Source: Terana coerulea (Eukaryota > Basidiomycota > Agaricomycetes > Polyporales > Phanerochaetaceae). From it: 64,000 nt of DNA. The DNA is taken from contig JAKOGH010000096.1 in the NCBI GenBank assembly GCA_024811115.1, forward strand, positions 124,001 to 188,000. Reading direction: 5' to 3'. Under the pieces are notes generated by a model. The model was given only the letters and a program-made list of their open reading frames with translations. It searched no databases and was not told where the DNA came from. The position numbers and the translations under genes were made by a program. Positions 1-9,942 of this stretch are shown piece by piece (positions within the stretch are counted from its first letter, which is position 1; each line of letters opens with the position of its first letter).

Positions 1-1
1 T

Positions 2-1018
2 ACAAAGCAACTCATCGTCGAGCTTATCCTGCTGCTTTTCGAACTGTATCCTGCGAATTCCCTCCCATCTGCTGGCAGCATCCCACCCGCTTCGGCATCC
101 ACAGCGTCATTCCAGCAGTCGCATGGCCGATCCAGGTCCACACCTTGGGAGACAACGCCCTCAGGCTCGAGCTCGCTTGTCACCCTGCCCGCCCCACACG
201 CAACAACATTTTCGCTCGTGCGATCACTGCTCCTGACTCCCGCTCCGCCGCCATCAGAGGATCCGCGCATCCCAATTTCGCCGCATCCGTTTATTGAAGA
301 GTTGCACGTCCCGCGCATCTACAAGACCTACCTCCAAGAGCTCAACGACATCTGCCGTGATTACTTCTGGGTTTTCTGCCATCCTAACAACACCATCTGG
401 GATCTCGATGAAACCGACGAGGACAAGGTTGAAAAGCCGAGGGCACCGGGAGGTATGACTGGAGGCGTCGAGTTCGAGGCTATGGCGTATATGGTGCGTC
501 CAGACCTGGCTGCGTGGAGTTCTGGTCGCTGACGTCGCTCTGTTTTATAGACGATGCAGTTCAAGCTGGTCAACTGCCTCGCTACCTCAGCTGAGGTTCT
601 CACTCTGCCCAGGGACCATGAGCTATCAGCCCATCGACTTCATAAGGATCTGTTCCTCTCTGGCATAGACAGGATAATCCTCGTAAGCCTTCATCGTACC
701 TTGCTCCGATTGCATGCTAACCTGTCTTGTTTCCAGGTGGCACGTAAGGCATCGACGGCGTACTACCCAACGCTGCATCTCGAGATTGCACGATATGTTG
801 CGTCTGCCTTCCGAGCTGGCTACGAAATTCCCTTCAGCGTCTCGAGAATCGTCGGCCTACCACCGCAAGCCATGTGCAAGGCGGGCTTCGCGACCGGTCG
901 CGCATCCCGTTCGCAGACACCACGGCGGCCAGCTGCCAGTACCCATGCCAGGAGTACCAGCGAGGCACCGAGCCCGCAGCTCCCTGCTCCGAGGAAAGTG
1001 ACGCCCATGTTCGGATGA
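2..1018 (+). CDS. 3' part of an unrecognised conserved-looking protein (5' end outside window)
   Basis: The reading frame is open from base 2. Three exons join in phase: 2-493, 551-682 and 737-1018, with introns of 57 and 54 nt (donors GTGCGT and GTAAGC). The visible 302 residues start with a hydrophobic helix-like stretch (LIVELILLLFELYP), then a Ser/Thr/Pro linker, then a globular segment (HPFIEELHVPRIYKTYLQEL) that continues over both introns, then a basic Ser/Pro tail ending VTPMFG. The helical segments vaguely resemble armadillo-type formin GBD/FH3 regions, but I cannot assign a family. Exon joining is well supported by phase; function is unknown. Confidence 0.6.
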
Positions 1019-2114
1019 AGCCCCGTTGCACCTGGTACAGAGGATCTCGTCGAGCGCGAGACGCAACCGAGGTCCGGCACCTCGACTTGCTTGACGACAT
1101 CTATAACGAAGAGAAAGCATGACAGAACATAACGAAAAGTTCATACTATGACCAAAGCAATTCGAACCCACTCATCCGAATCGTCATCCATCTCCCTTGA
1201 CGGACATCTGACACAATATATCATTGAGCATGCCCTTATGCTCTTCGCACTACATATGTTTTCTTCTTGGTGTAACTTTGCCTTCTTTCTTATGCTTTTT
1301 GCGGCCGTTGGGTTTCATTGCCTGTGTATATATGCTATCAGTATTCAATGTTCGTTGTTGTTGTGCCAGTAATAAAGTTGCCGTGAGTCGTGGATGTCTG
1401 TTCCTACGGTGGCCGGAGTGTCGGCATAGGGCGACATGCCTCTAACTAGCTCGAGTCGGTCGGCACGCCGCCGCCATCGCCAACCAGCACCTTCTTCCCC
1501 TCATTCCGACCGCGATGTCCCCGGCAACCGCAGTCTTGTCTTACCCCACCATGCCTGCTGGTTCGCACCAGTTGGTGTCTCAAAGCAACGGAGGAGCATC
1601 ATCAAGTTTAGAAACCCCTTCCTCCAGGCCCGCTCCCGACCTTTCGAAACTTCGGACGGCTTACACGCGTCGCCGTACGCCCAACGTACGCTGATCAAAT
1701 TCAGCTGGCCGAGGTTCTTTGCTCACATCCATTACGCTCAATTGAATAAAGACGGGGCCGAACTGTTTGAAAGGTTTCTCGCTGCGGACATCAGACTAAT
1801 CCATGGTCTCGTGAACCAACCGAACGCATTTTGGGTGAAGGCCCCAAAGCCGACCGCTCATCCACAAACCAATACTGCGCGGTGAGCAGGGAAGAACGAG
1901 CGTACAAACGGTATACAACCAACGGAGTCCGACGACTGGACAGGGCTACTCGTTGACGGAAAGTTGAAACCAGGCACCTATTGCCAGGCGTGGGTGAAAC
2001 GGCCGGTGCACTCCTAAGAAGACAAGGTCCGCGCCCATCTGCACTTGGGGCCCGATCTGTCAACCTGAGGGCTAACTCGGTTCAAGTTGGATCAGGAGGC
2101 ATACAAGCGCAACG
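1019..2114. other. intergenic spacer
   Basis: Holds the 3' flank of the upstream gene and the promoter side of the first GMC oxidoreductase. Short open frames occur (for example 1436-1885) but show no splice structure, domain or codon pattern I would call coding. A pyrimidine-rich stretch lies at about 1230-1370. Confidence 0.5.
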
Positions 2115-4807
2115 ATGGAAGGGCTCAGTGCTCTACTTCGCCGACCACATCTCGGGCGGTCCATGGATTCAACAACCGTCCGCACCTCCGCGGCGCTCGC
2201 AGCGTTGCTGATTGTGCTACGGTTCTACGTCGCAAGACGGGCGAGCACAAAGGCGCAGAGAGTGCCAAGGCATGTCGAGAATTTCGGGGAGATAGCGAGC
2301 ACGGTTCAGCACGGTGGGGTGCACGGAAACGACGAGTACGATGTGATTATTGTCGGAGGAGGTGCGTCAGGTCCATCCTGTCTTATGAATAACGCATTGA
2401 GCCAGCTACAGGTACCGCAGGCTGCGTCTTAGCTGCACGCTTGTCGGAGGACCCGTCTATTCGAGTGCTCCTGCTTGAGGCAGGCCAAAGGTGCGTAAAT
2501 GCACCATGACCGACTTATTTGCCAACTCATCGTCACGAAGTGGCCTCAACCTCACAGAGGCCACAATCCCCGCCGCATACAACAAGTTCTGGCACTCAAA
2601 GCATGAATGGAGCATGTACACTGAACCTCAGGAGAATGCGGCTGGACGGAAGATATACTGGCCTAGAGGTGCGTGTTGTACCAGCCAACTAGCCTGATGC
2701 TTGAAATAACCTTCCCTCCATATATTACCAGCGAAACTCTTGGGAGGATGTGAGTACAATTCAAATGTATGCAATGCTCTCTGGTTCACATTTCAGCTAG
2801 GTACGAATATGAACGCGATGATGTAAGCTTTCCTTGCCAGTCTATACTTTCTACGGGCATGACATGCCACTGACAGGTTCCATTACGGTGCGCCCATCGG
2901 ACTACGATGAATGGGCGAAATTGCAGGGTGATCAGCCTGGCGCCTCTGGATGGTCATACAAAGAATTTCACCAGTATGCGCAAATAATACCTCTCAATAC
3001 CCTCTATACAGCCTCTGACAGGACCCGTTGATTCTAGATATTTCCGCAAGTTTGAAAAGTTCAATCCCAGTCAAGTTTTCCCCGATGTGGACGTTACGCT
3101 TCGTGGTGCCGAAGGACTTGTCAAGAGTACGCCAGCTACCTCACGCTGAAATGAGTCCGTCAGCTAACGCTGCGTCATTGATAGCTGGCTACCATGGTCA
3201 CTTTTCGAAGTGCAGTGAAAGCTTCATCCAGGCGACTGTCAACGTAGGAGTCGCCCATAGCCACGATGTCAACACGCATAAGGGCACTCTAGGCGTGACG
3301 AAGGTAAGCTCTCAGAGTGGGATTCCTGCCTAAAATTTAGACTAAGCTCTAAGGTATCATAGATCAGTAAGCTACGAGCCTGAGTTCAAACGAATGCTTC
3401 TGTTGACTCCAACTCTAGTGACCTACATCACCCCTGAAGGTCGGCGTGCAACAGCGGAACTGGCGTACCTCACACCTGAGGTTCTGTCACGACCGAATTT
3501 GAAGATTGCTATAAACGCGCAAGTTACCCGAGTGTTGTTTGACCAAGGCGGCACCACACCTCGTGCGGTGGGTGTAGAGTTCGCGGACAAGGCTGGCACG
3601 AAGTTTGTCGCCAAAGCGCTGAAAGAGGTTGTCCTGAGGTAAGCTCTCAGTCTTATTCTCGTTTATTTCCAGCAAATTGAGTCAGACATCACTCAGTGCT
3701 GGTGCGGTCCACACGCCCCACATCCTTATGCTCTCCGGCGTTGGCCCCGCCTCCCACTTGTCTAACTTTAGCATCCCGGTCGTCAAAGACCTGCCCGGTA
3801 TTGGCTCGCACCTTACGGACCATGTTGTCGTTGACCTCAACTTCAAGGACAAGTCAGGCACCTCGTTGACGCGGATAGTAAGACCTAAGGGGCCTTGGCA
3901 AGCCATGAATCTCATAAAGGCGGTCTTGCAATACAAGATCAGCGGTACAGGTCCACTGACCACAAATGTATGTGAAGTATATCGCTGTTGTAGGGCTTAT
4001 TCGCTCACCGACCACGCTTGCAGATCGCGGAGGCTGCTGGTTTTATACGCTCACGCGATCCTGATCTCTTCCCTCCGTCCGAATATACGGCGGAGTCAGC
4101 GCCCGACGACGCCACCACTGGCGAAGGGGCGCCAGATATCGAGGTGTTTTTCTCGCCGTTGGCGTATAGAGAACATGGACTGGTCCCCCTCCGATTGTCG
4201 GCGATCCTGCCTTTGCGCTGCACACGGTCGTGCTTCGGCCCAACAGCCACGGGACCCTGCGTCTGCGGTCAAGCAGCTACAAGGACGCTCCCATCATTGA
4301 CCCCAAGTAAGACCTTCTTTCACTTCGTTCTATGCTTTATTAAACATATAATTGCATCGCAGGTACCTCTCCGACGGGGGCGGCAACGATCTCAAAGTGC
4401 TCGTGCGTGGCGTCAGGATGCTGCACCGAATCGCACACACACAGCCTCTCGCGGCGATGGTCGACCCTTCCGGCGACGCGCACCCGGAGCTCCAACACAA
4501 CCTCGGGCTGGGGTCGGACGCGGAGGTCGAGGCGTACGTCCGGGCGAACGTCCAGACGCTGTATCACCCGGCGTGTACGGCGCGCATGGCACCGCTCGAG
4601 GATGGCGGCGTCGTGGACCCCTACTTGCGGGTGCACGGTATACCGAATCTGCGGATCGCGGATGCGAGCGTTTTCCCCTCGATCGTGGCCGGACACACGG
4701 TGAGCAGTCTGGCTCATAGCCTACGTGATAATGCTGATGTTTGCTTGTGCTCCATTGAGACCGCGCCATGTTATGCGATAGGAGAAAAGGCCGGCGGACA
4801 TGATTAA
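2115..4807 (+). CDS. GMC-family FAD oxidoreductase, copy 1 (three 1-nt frame breaks; pseudogene or sequence errors)
   Basis: Glucose-methanol-choline oxidoreductases use FAD to oxidise alcohols or sugars. Exons by phase: 2115-2361, 2412-2490, 2541-2668, 2732-2749, 2801-2822, 2877-2973, 3038-3126, 3185-3303, 3363-3366 (4 nt), 3419-3638, 3697-3967, 4024-4306, 4363-4699, 4760-4807. The N-terminus has a hydrophobic anchor ([13 protein letters not shown]), then the dinucleotide-binding [20 protein letters not shown], and near the C-terminus the catalytic region [17 protein letters not shown] and VAGHT, which supply the His pair. Compared with copy 3 the frame breaks at about 2895 (extra base after HYGAP), about 4184 (base missing in a C run) and about 4791 (extra base; the correct frame would read KAADMIKA). 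All splice sites are intact, and other genes here also carry homopolymer breaks, so decay is not proven. Substrate cannot be inferred. Confidence 0.75.
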
Positions 4808-5117
4808 AGCCGACGTTGGAAATACTGCTAGGAAGTGAAACACACGGATGGCTTCGAATAGCGCCTGGTATTTTGGAGGTATAGCTTAACAGTGTATTAT
4901 AAGAGGATGATGCTCAGAAGGTTTATATACTCTTGTCGCTCGTATCGCCTCCTCGCTCGAGCCGCCAAGTCGAGCCTACAAGCGTGCGCTCCGTGTGCCT
5001 GGCGTGCGTGGGAGAGCCAAATGCACTTTCTCGCTGCGAGTCGGCAACCTCTGTTCTGCTTGCTGACAGATGCTTGACATGGCACAAAGTTGACTTAAGG
5101 ACCTGCTTGATCGAAGG
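4808..5117. other. spacer between GMC copies 1 and 2
   Basis: No gene seen. It contains the 3' flank of copy 1 and the degraded upstream edge of the copy 2 relic. Confidence 0.5.
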
Positions 5118-6428
5118 CTCTCAAGGAAGTTGTAGTATGGTGAGCATCGCCCTCCGTTACTTACCGTTGCAATCTACATGTTCTGACGGGTCGTATACCA
5201 AGCGTGGGTGCATATCATACTCCACACGTATGTGTAAATTCCCCTTGAAATTACAGCACGGCCTCACATCGTATTAGATATTGATGCTTTCTGAGGTTGG
5301 TCCCTCAGGGCATTTATCGTCGCTCATTATTCCAGTGGCGAAGGACCTTCCCGGCGTGGGCTCAAGCTTGAAGGACGATGCTATCCTTAACCTCGCCTAC
5401 ATGGATAAATCCAAGCGGAGCCTCAGCTTCCTCATGCCGAAGGGTGTAACGCAATACATGCAGTCAGGAAAGGCCCTGTTACAATATCAACTGGTGGGGA
5501 AAGGTGCACCGACTACCAATGTAAGAATGCTGCCGCTCACCGCCGTAAATCAAATGATTCAAGTCGGTTTAGCTCGTGGAGGCTGGCGCGTTTGCTCGTA
5601 CCTCGGACCCATGGCCACACATCTTCCCACCAGGGGAATATGACGCTGCACAAGCTCGGGCGCTGGACAGGGACGATGCCCTGAATTGGAAGTCATCTTT
5701 ACGGCTATGGCACATCGCGAACACGGGTTCACCCTTCCATGCGTCGGGAACTGCACCTTCGGATTGCATCCTATTCTTCTACAGTAAGTTTCGTTTCCTA
5801 ATATGAGCCGTTCTAGCGCTGATATGCTACACCCAGCCCGAAGAGCACAGGCTCTGTATGGTTACGGTCAAGCAATCCGGCAGACGCACCTATTGTGGAT
5901 CCTCAGTATGTCGATTGTTTTAAAATTACCTCGAGTAAGTCTTACTGACTGTCGGGCAGTTTCCTTGAAGATGCTGCTGACGTCGAAGTGCTCGTGCGGG
6001 GCGTGCATCTGCTGGGCCTCATCGCGCATACAGAGCCTCTCGCCAGCATGTCGACTCCGCCGGCGATAACCACCCAGAGTTGAATCACAATATGGCACAG
6101 AAGTCGCGGGCTAAGGTCGAGGCTTTCGTACGAGAGAGCGCGCAGTGTGCGTACCACGCTTTGTGTTCGGCGCGGACGGCTCCTATCGAGGACGGAGGTA
6201 TCGTGGATCCGTTCCCGCGGGTACATGGAATCCCAAACTTGATCTTCGCATCGCGGATGCATCAGTGTTCCCGACAATTGTATCTGGACATACAGTGAGT
6301 ATGCCTTTTCTCGTAGTAGTTACCCTCATTGAAACTTAATTTTTTCTGACCAGGCTGGACCCGTTATTGCTATCGCTGAAAAGGCCGCCAATTTACTGAA
6401 GAGCGCGATCGGCACTCCGAGCCTGTGA
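5118..6428 (+). pseudogene. truncated GMC oxidoreductase relic, copy 2
   Basis: Only the C-terminal half of a GMC oxidoreductase remains. The first recognisable residues are ALKEVVV near 5120-5150, then LSEVGPSGHLSSLIIPVAKD from 5281, an intron at the same place as in copies 1 and 3, and the substrate-binding and C-terminal parts to EKAANLLKSAIG, ending at TGA 6426-6428. The whole FAD-binding N-terminal half is missing. Frame breaks lie near 6048 (LASM to [10 protein letters not shown]) and near 6240 (HGIPNL to LRIADASVF). The catalytic His-Pro is changed to YHALCSART. This copy is clearly dead, whatever the sequence quality. Confidence 0.85.
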
Positions 6429-6935
6429 TTACGGGCTATATTCGGCCCCTGCCTTATACCAACAATGAGTTTGGGATGTGCTTTCGGCAGGTACTGTCTT
6501 CAGGCACCGACCCTAGAATGAACATATACTCTTATCCACGACCACAGCGCGCGTATCAATGAGACACGGCATCTGGGCAATGTACTGGGTGCTTCAATTC
6601 ATGGCGTGTTTCGTTGTCTGGATCAACGGCGGCTCAGCCGTATCGCACCCACGGTGGGCCTATGGCCGTGCGCGGGCTTGGCCGGTACAGTCCCATGGAC
6701 GTCGCGAAGACGGTTCAACCCTTTCCGTGCAGACCTCATGACCGGAGATGCGAAGCAGCGTGGGAACCTGGAAGCCCTCGCATCTTGAAGATTGAATGCT
6801 ATGTCATGCATCCCGTAGTTCCACAGCCACCTCCTTAAGCGAGCCCAAGGAGATGTATATATGGCGGTATGCCCTGATGATCCCAGCTTACGTCCTGTTC
6901 CTCATCTAGGTTGAAAAATAGGGAGCACATCGTAC
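6429..6935. other. spacer and promoter region of GMC copy 3
   Basis: No coding segment recognised. Short open frames on both strands lack splice structure. It should contain the promoter of the gene starting at 6936. Confidence 0.5.
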
Positions 6936-9745
6936 ATGTCTGCCATTTCCGACAGCATTGAAAAGCTGGCTGCTGCCCTTCAAAGCACACATGTAGCTCA
7001 GCAGCTCACGTCCAATCCCCTGCGCGGGGCCGCTACGCTCGTCGCGGTCCTCGTAGCACTTCGATACTGGGCTGCGAAAGGCGCCAAGAATGCTGCCTTG
7101 TCCCAGATTCTGCAACCTGGCACAGTACGCGTACAGGGAAAAGCATACGCGAACGATGAGTACGATGTAGTGATCGTCGGCGGAGGTGCGCATTGCTTTC
7201 AGTTAAAACAGTAGCGTATAGCTGACTCGCAGTCTGTGCAGGTACGGCAGGATGTGTCTTGGCGTCCAGGTTGTCCGAAGACCCGTCCATCCGCGTTCTT
7301 CTCCTCGAGGCAGGACAAAGGTGAATGTTGCTCAAAACGCGGGAGAGGACGATGCTCATCTACGCCAGTGGTCGCGGCATGTCTGAAGTAGAGATCCCGG
7401 TCGCATCTGGCGCGCTGTTCCGGAGCGTCCACGATTGGAATTTGGATACTGTACCTCAACGCCATGCAGGAAATAGGACCAAGTACTGGCCGAGAGGTAA
7501 GCAACTTGTGTCTTGCTATATCTCATTGATGTGGACTCAACTTTATATCCCCTTTTCAGCTAAATTGTTGGGCGGATGTATGTCACAATGTTCAGCTCTC
7601 TCTCCATTCTCCTACTAACATCATCTTGCGAACGCCAGGCACTAATGTCAACGCGATGATGTGAGCGTGCTAATCATTACTTTTGTCAACAAAGTCAGAC
7701 TCATTCGTTTGTAGGTATCATTACGGTGCCCCTACCGATTACGATGAATGGGCGCAGGTCCAGAAAGGCCAAAGTGGTGGACAAGAATGGTCGTATGCTG
7801 AACTACAACAGTAGGTAAACGTCTGAGTACGTGATCAGTGGTTGTGCTCAAGCATCCACACAGATATTTCCGCAAGTTCGAGAAATACAGTCCCAGTGGG
7901 CAGTATCCAAAGGTCGATGTCTCACTTCGGGGACAGCACGGACTGGTGAAGCAGTAAGTCTATAGTATCCGTTTAGGTGCATAATGGGCGATTCACCACT
8001 AAATTGTGCAGTTGGATACCATGGACATAATACGCCGAGCTCGGCGGCCTTTGTCGAAGCATGCGTCGCCGCGGGGATTGTCCACAATCATGATGTCAAC
8101 ACTAAGGCAGGGACACTTGGCGTAACGAAGGTGTGTTATATGCCCAGTTGTTGCCGACGCTGCTTATTAGACATCTATTCGCTAGATCAGTGAGTCGTAC
8201 CTCGAGATTTACCTTCTCAGCATACATGAACTGATTTATTGAGCAAGTGACTTACATCGACTCCCGCGGCCGTCGAGTCACGACGGAGACTTCGTACCTC
8301 ACACCGGAAGTTCTCGCAAGGCCGAACCTCACCATCGTCACCAATGCTTTAGTAACCCGCGTTCTGTTTGACCAAAGCGCAGGCCAGCCGAAGGCTGTGG
8401 GTGCTGAGTTCTCCGACAGTACAGGCAAGCTATACAGCGTAAAAGCGTTGAAGGAAGTCGTTGTATCGTGCGTACTCGATGCTATGTATACAAAACGATG
8501 TGCTGATAGCTGTAATAGCGCTGGCGCAGTGCACACCCCCATGTAGGTGGTTTCAAAGATATGATTAGCATTGTGCGCTCATAGCGTAACGCAGATACTC
8601 ATGCTCTCCGGCGTGGGGCCTTCGAAACACTTGGCTTCCCTAAGCATCCCTGTCGTGGCAGATCTACCCGGGGTAGGGTCCCACCTGAAAGATCACGTCG
8701 CGGTCAATATGGCGTATATGGACAAGTCGAAAACCTCCCTGAGCTTCTTGAAACCTAAGGGTATTACGCAGAACTTCCAGGCTATAAAGGCTTTGTTGCA
8801 GTACAAGCTCACGGGGAAAGGCCCGCTGACCACAAATGCGAGCGTGTTCCTCTGAACTTCCGAATCTCTCAGACTAACATTACGAGTCATTCTTAGATCG
8901 GCGAGGCTGCCGCATTCGCCCATTCGTCAGACCCCGTCCTCTTCCCTGCAGACAAGTTCCGTGCTGAAGACGCTCCGGAGGACAACAGCACAGGTCAGGG
9001 CGCGCCTGATATCGAGCTCATCGTCACACCATTTGCGTATGCTGAGCAGGGGTTGATTATGCCGAACTTCGGAGCATATACTTTTGGCATACATCCTATC
9101 TTACTCAGGTGAGGATATTTAACACTCAAATGTGAGAACCGCCTCCTAAACTGTCGCCAGACCGAAGAGCTCTGGAACCATACGCCTGCGCTCAAAGAAC
9201 CCGCTGGACGCTCCTTTGATTGATCCTCAGTAAGCACTAGCTTGACTTTTGCCTTCGATTTTCGGTCGAATTGACCACTGTCCGTAGATACCTGGCTAAT
9301 CCCAACGATGTGAAGGTTCTCGTCCGCGGCGTACGCTTGATCGACCGCGTCGCTCACACCGAACCACTCGCCTCGCTACTCGACCCGGCCGGAGACAACC
9401 ACCCCGAACTGCAGCACAACATCTCGCAAGTGTCTGACGCCGAAATAGAGAAGTTTGTTCGCGATGGGGCGCAGACTCTGTATCACCCCGCGTGCTCTGC
9501 GCGAATGGCGCCTCTAGAAGACGGTGGTGTCGTAGACCCTTTCTTGCGTGTCCACGGAATATCGAACCTGAGGATCGTGGACGCATCAGTCTTCCCAACT
9601 ATGGTTTCTGGACACACAGTAAGATTTTCCAAGCTATCATCGAGTTTTTGGACTAACGCTCGTTCTGAAGACTGCTCCTGTCCTTGCCGTAGCAGAGAAG
9701 GCTTCAGACTTGATCAAGGCGTCCATAGGATCAGCGGGCCAGTAG
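6936..9745 (+). CDS. GMC-family FAD oxidoreductase, copy 3 (most complete copy)
   Basis: Sixteen exons follow those of copy 1: 6936-7185, 7242-7320, 7369-7496, 7560-7577, 7639-7660, 7715-7810, 7864-7953, 8012-8130, 8186-8189 (4 nt), 8248-8467, 8519-8542, 8585-8837 or 8843, 8897-9108, 9161-9229, 9288-9618, 9671-9745. The start ATG at 6936 precedes a hydrophobic anchor ([13 protein letters not shown]) and [19 protein letters not shown] (FAD-binding). The C-terminal domain has [17 protein letters not shown] and VSGHT (catalytic His pair), ending [16 protein letters not shown]. The intron after TTN has a GC donor, or a GT six bases later; both keep frame. The junction 7953/8012 leaves a one-base phase mismatch I cannot resolve: a local indel or unusual splicing. 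Substrate unknown. Confidence 0.85.
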
Positions 9746-9942
9746 GCTTAATTGCAGTTCAAGATCGAGTGTTGCATTGTAATACCTTCATCGTTATATA
9801 TGAGTTATCTATCGTTCCTTAAAGCCGAGAGCTGCCAATCGAAGCCATACCTGTTAAGTGACGAACCTTCTTCCACAACCTGCACACTCTCAAAAGTACG
9901 ATTGCACAAGGAACGCGTCTAACTTCGTTAGAGTTTGGCATG

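Noticed and set aside
1436..1885. 149-codon plus-strand frame upstream of GMC copy 1
   Set aside because: Composition is not protein-like and no conserved motif is seen.
7954..7976. A 23-nt intron that would restore frame in GMC copy 3
   Set aside because: It is far shorter than any intron here and probably too short to be spliced; a one-base indel is more likely.
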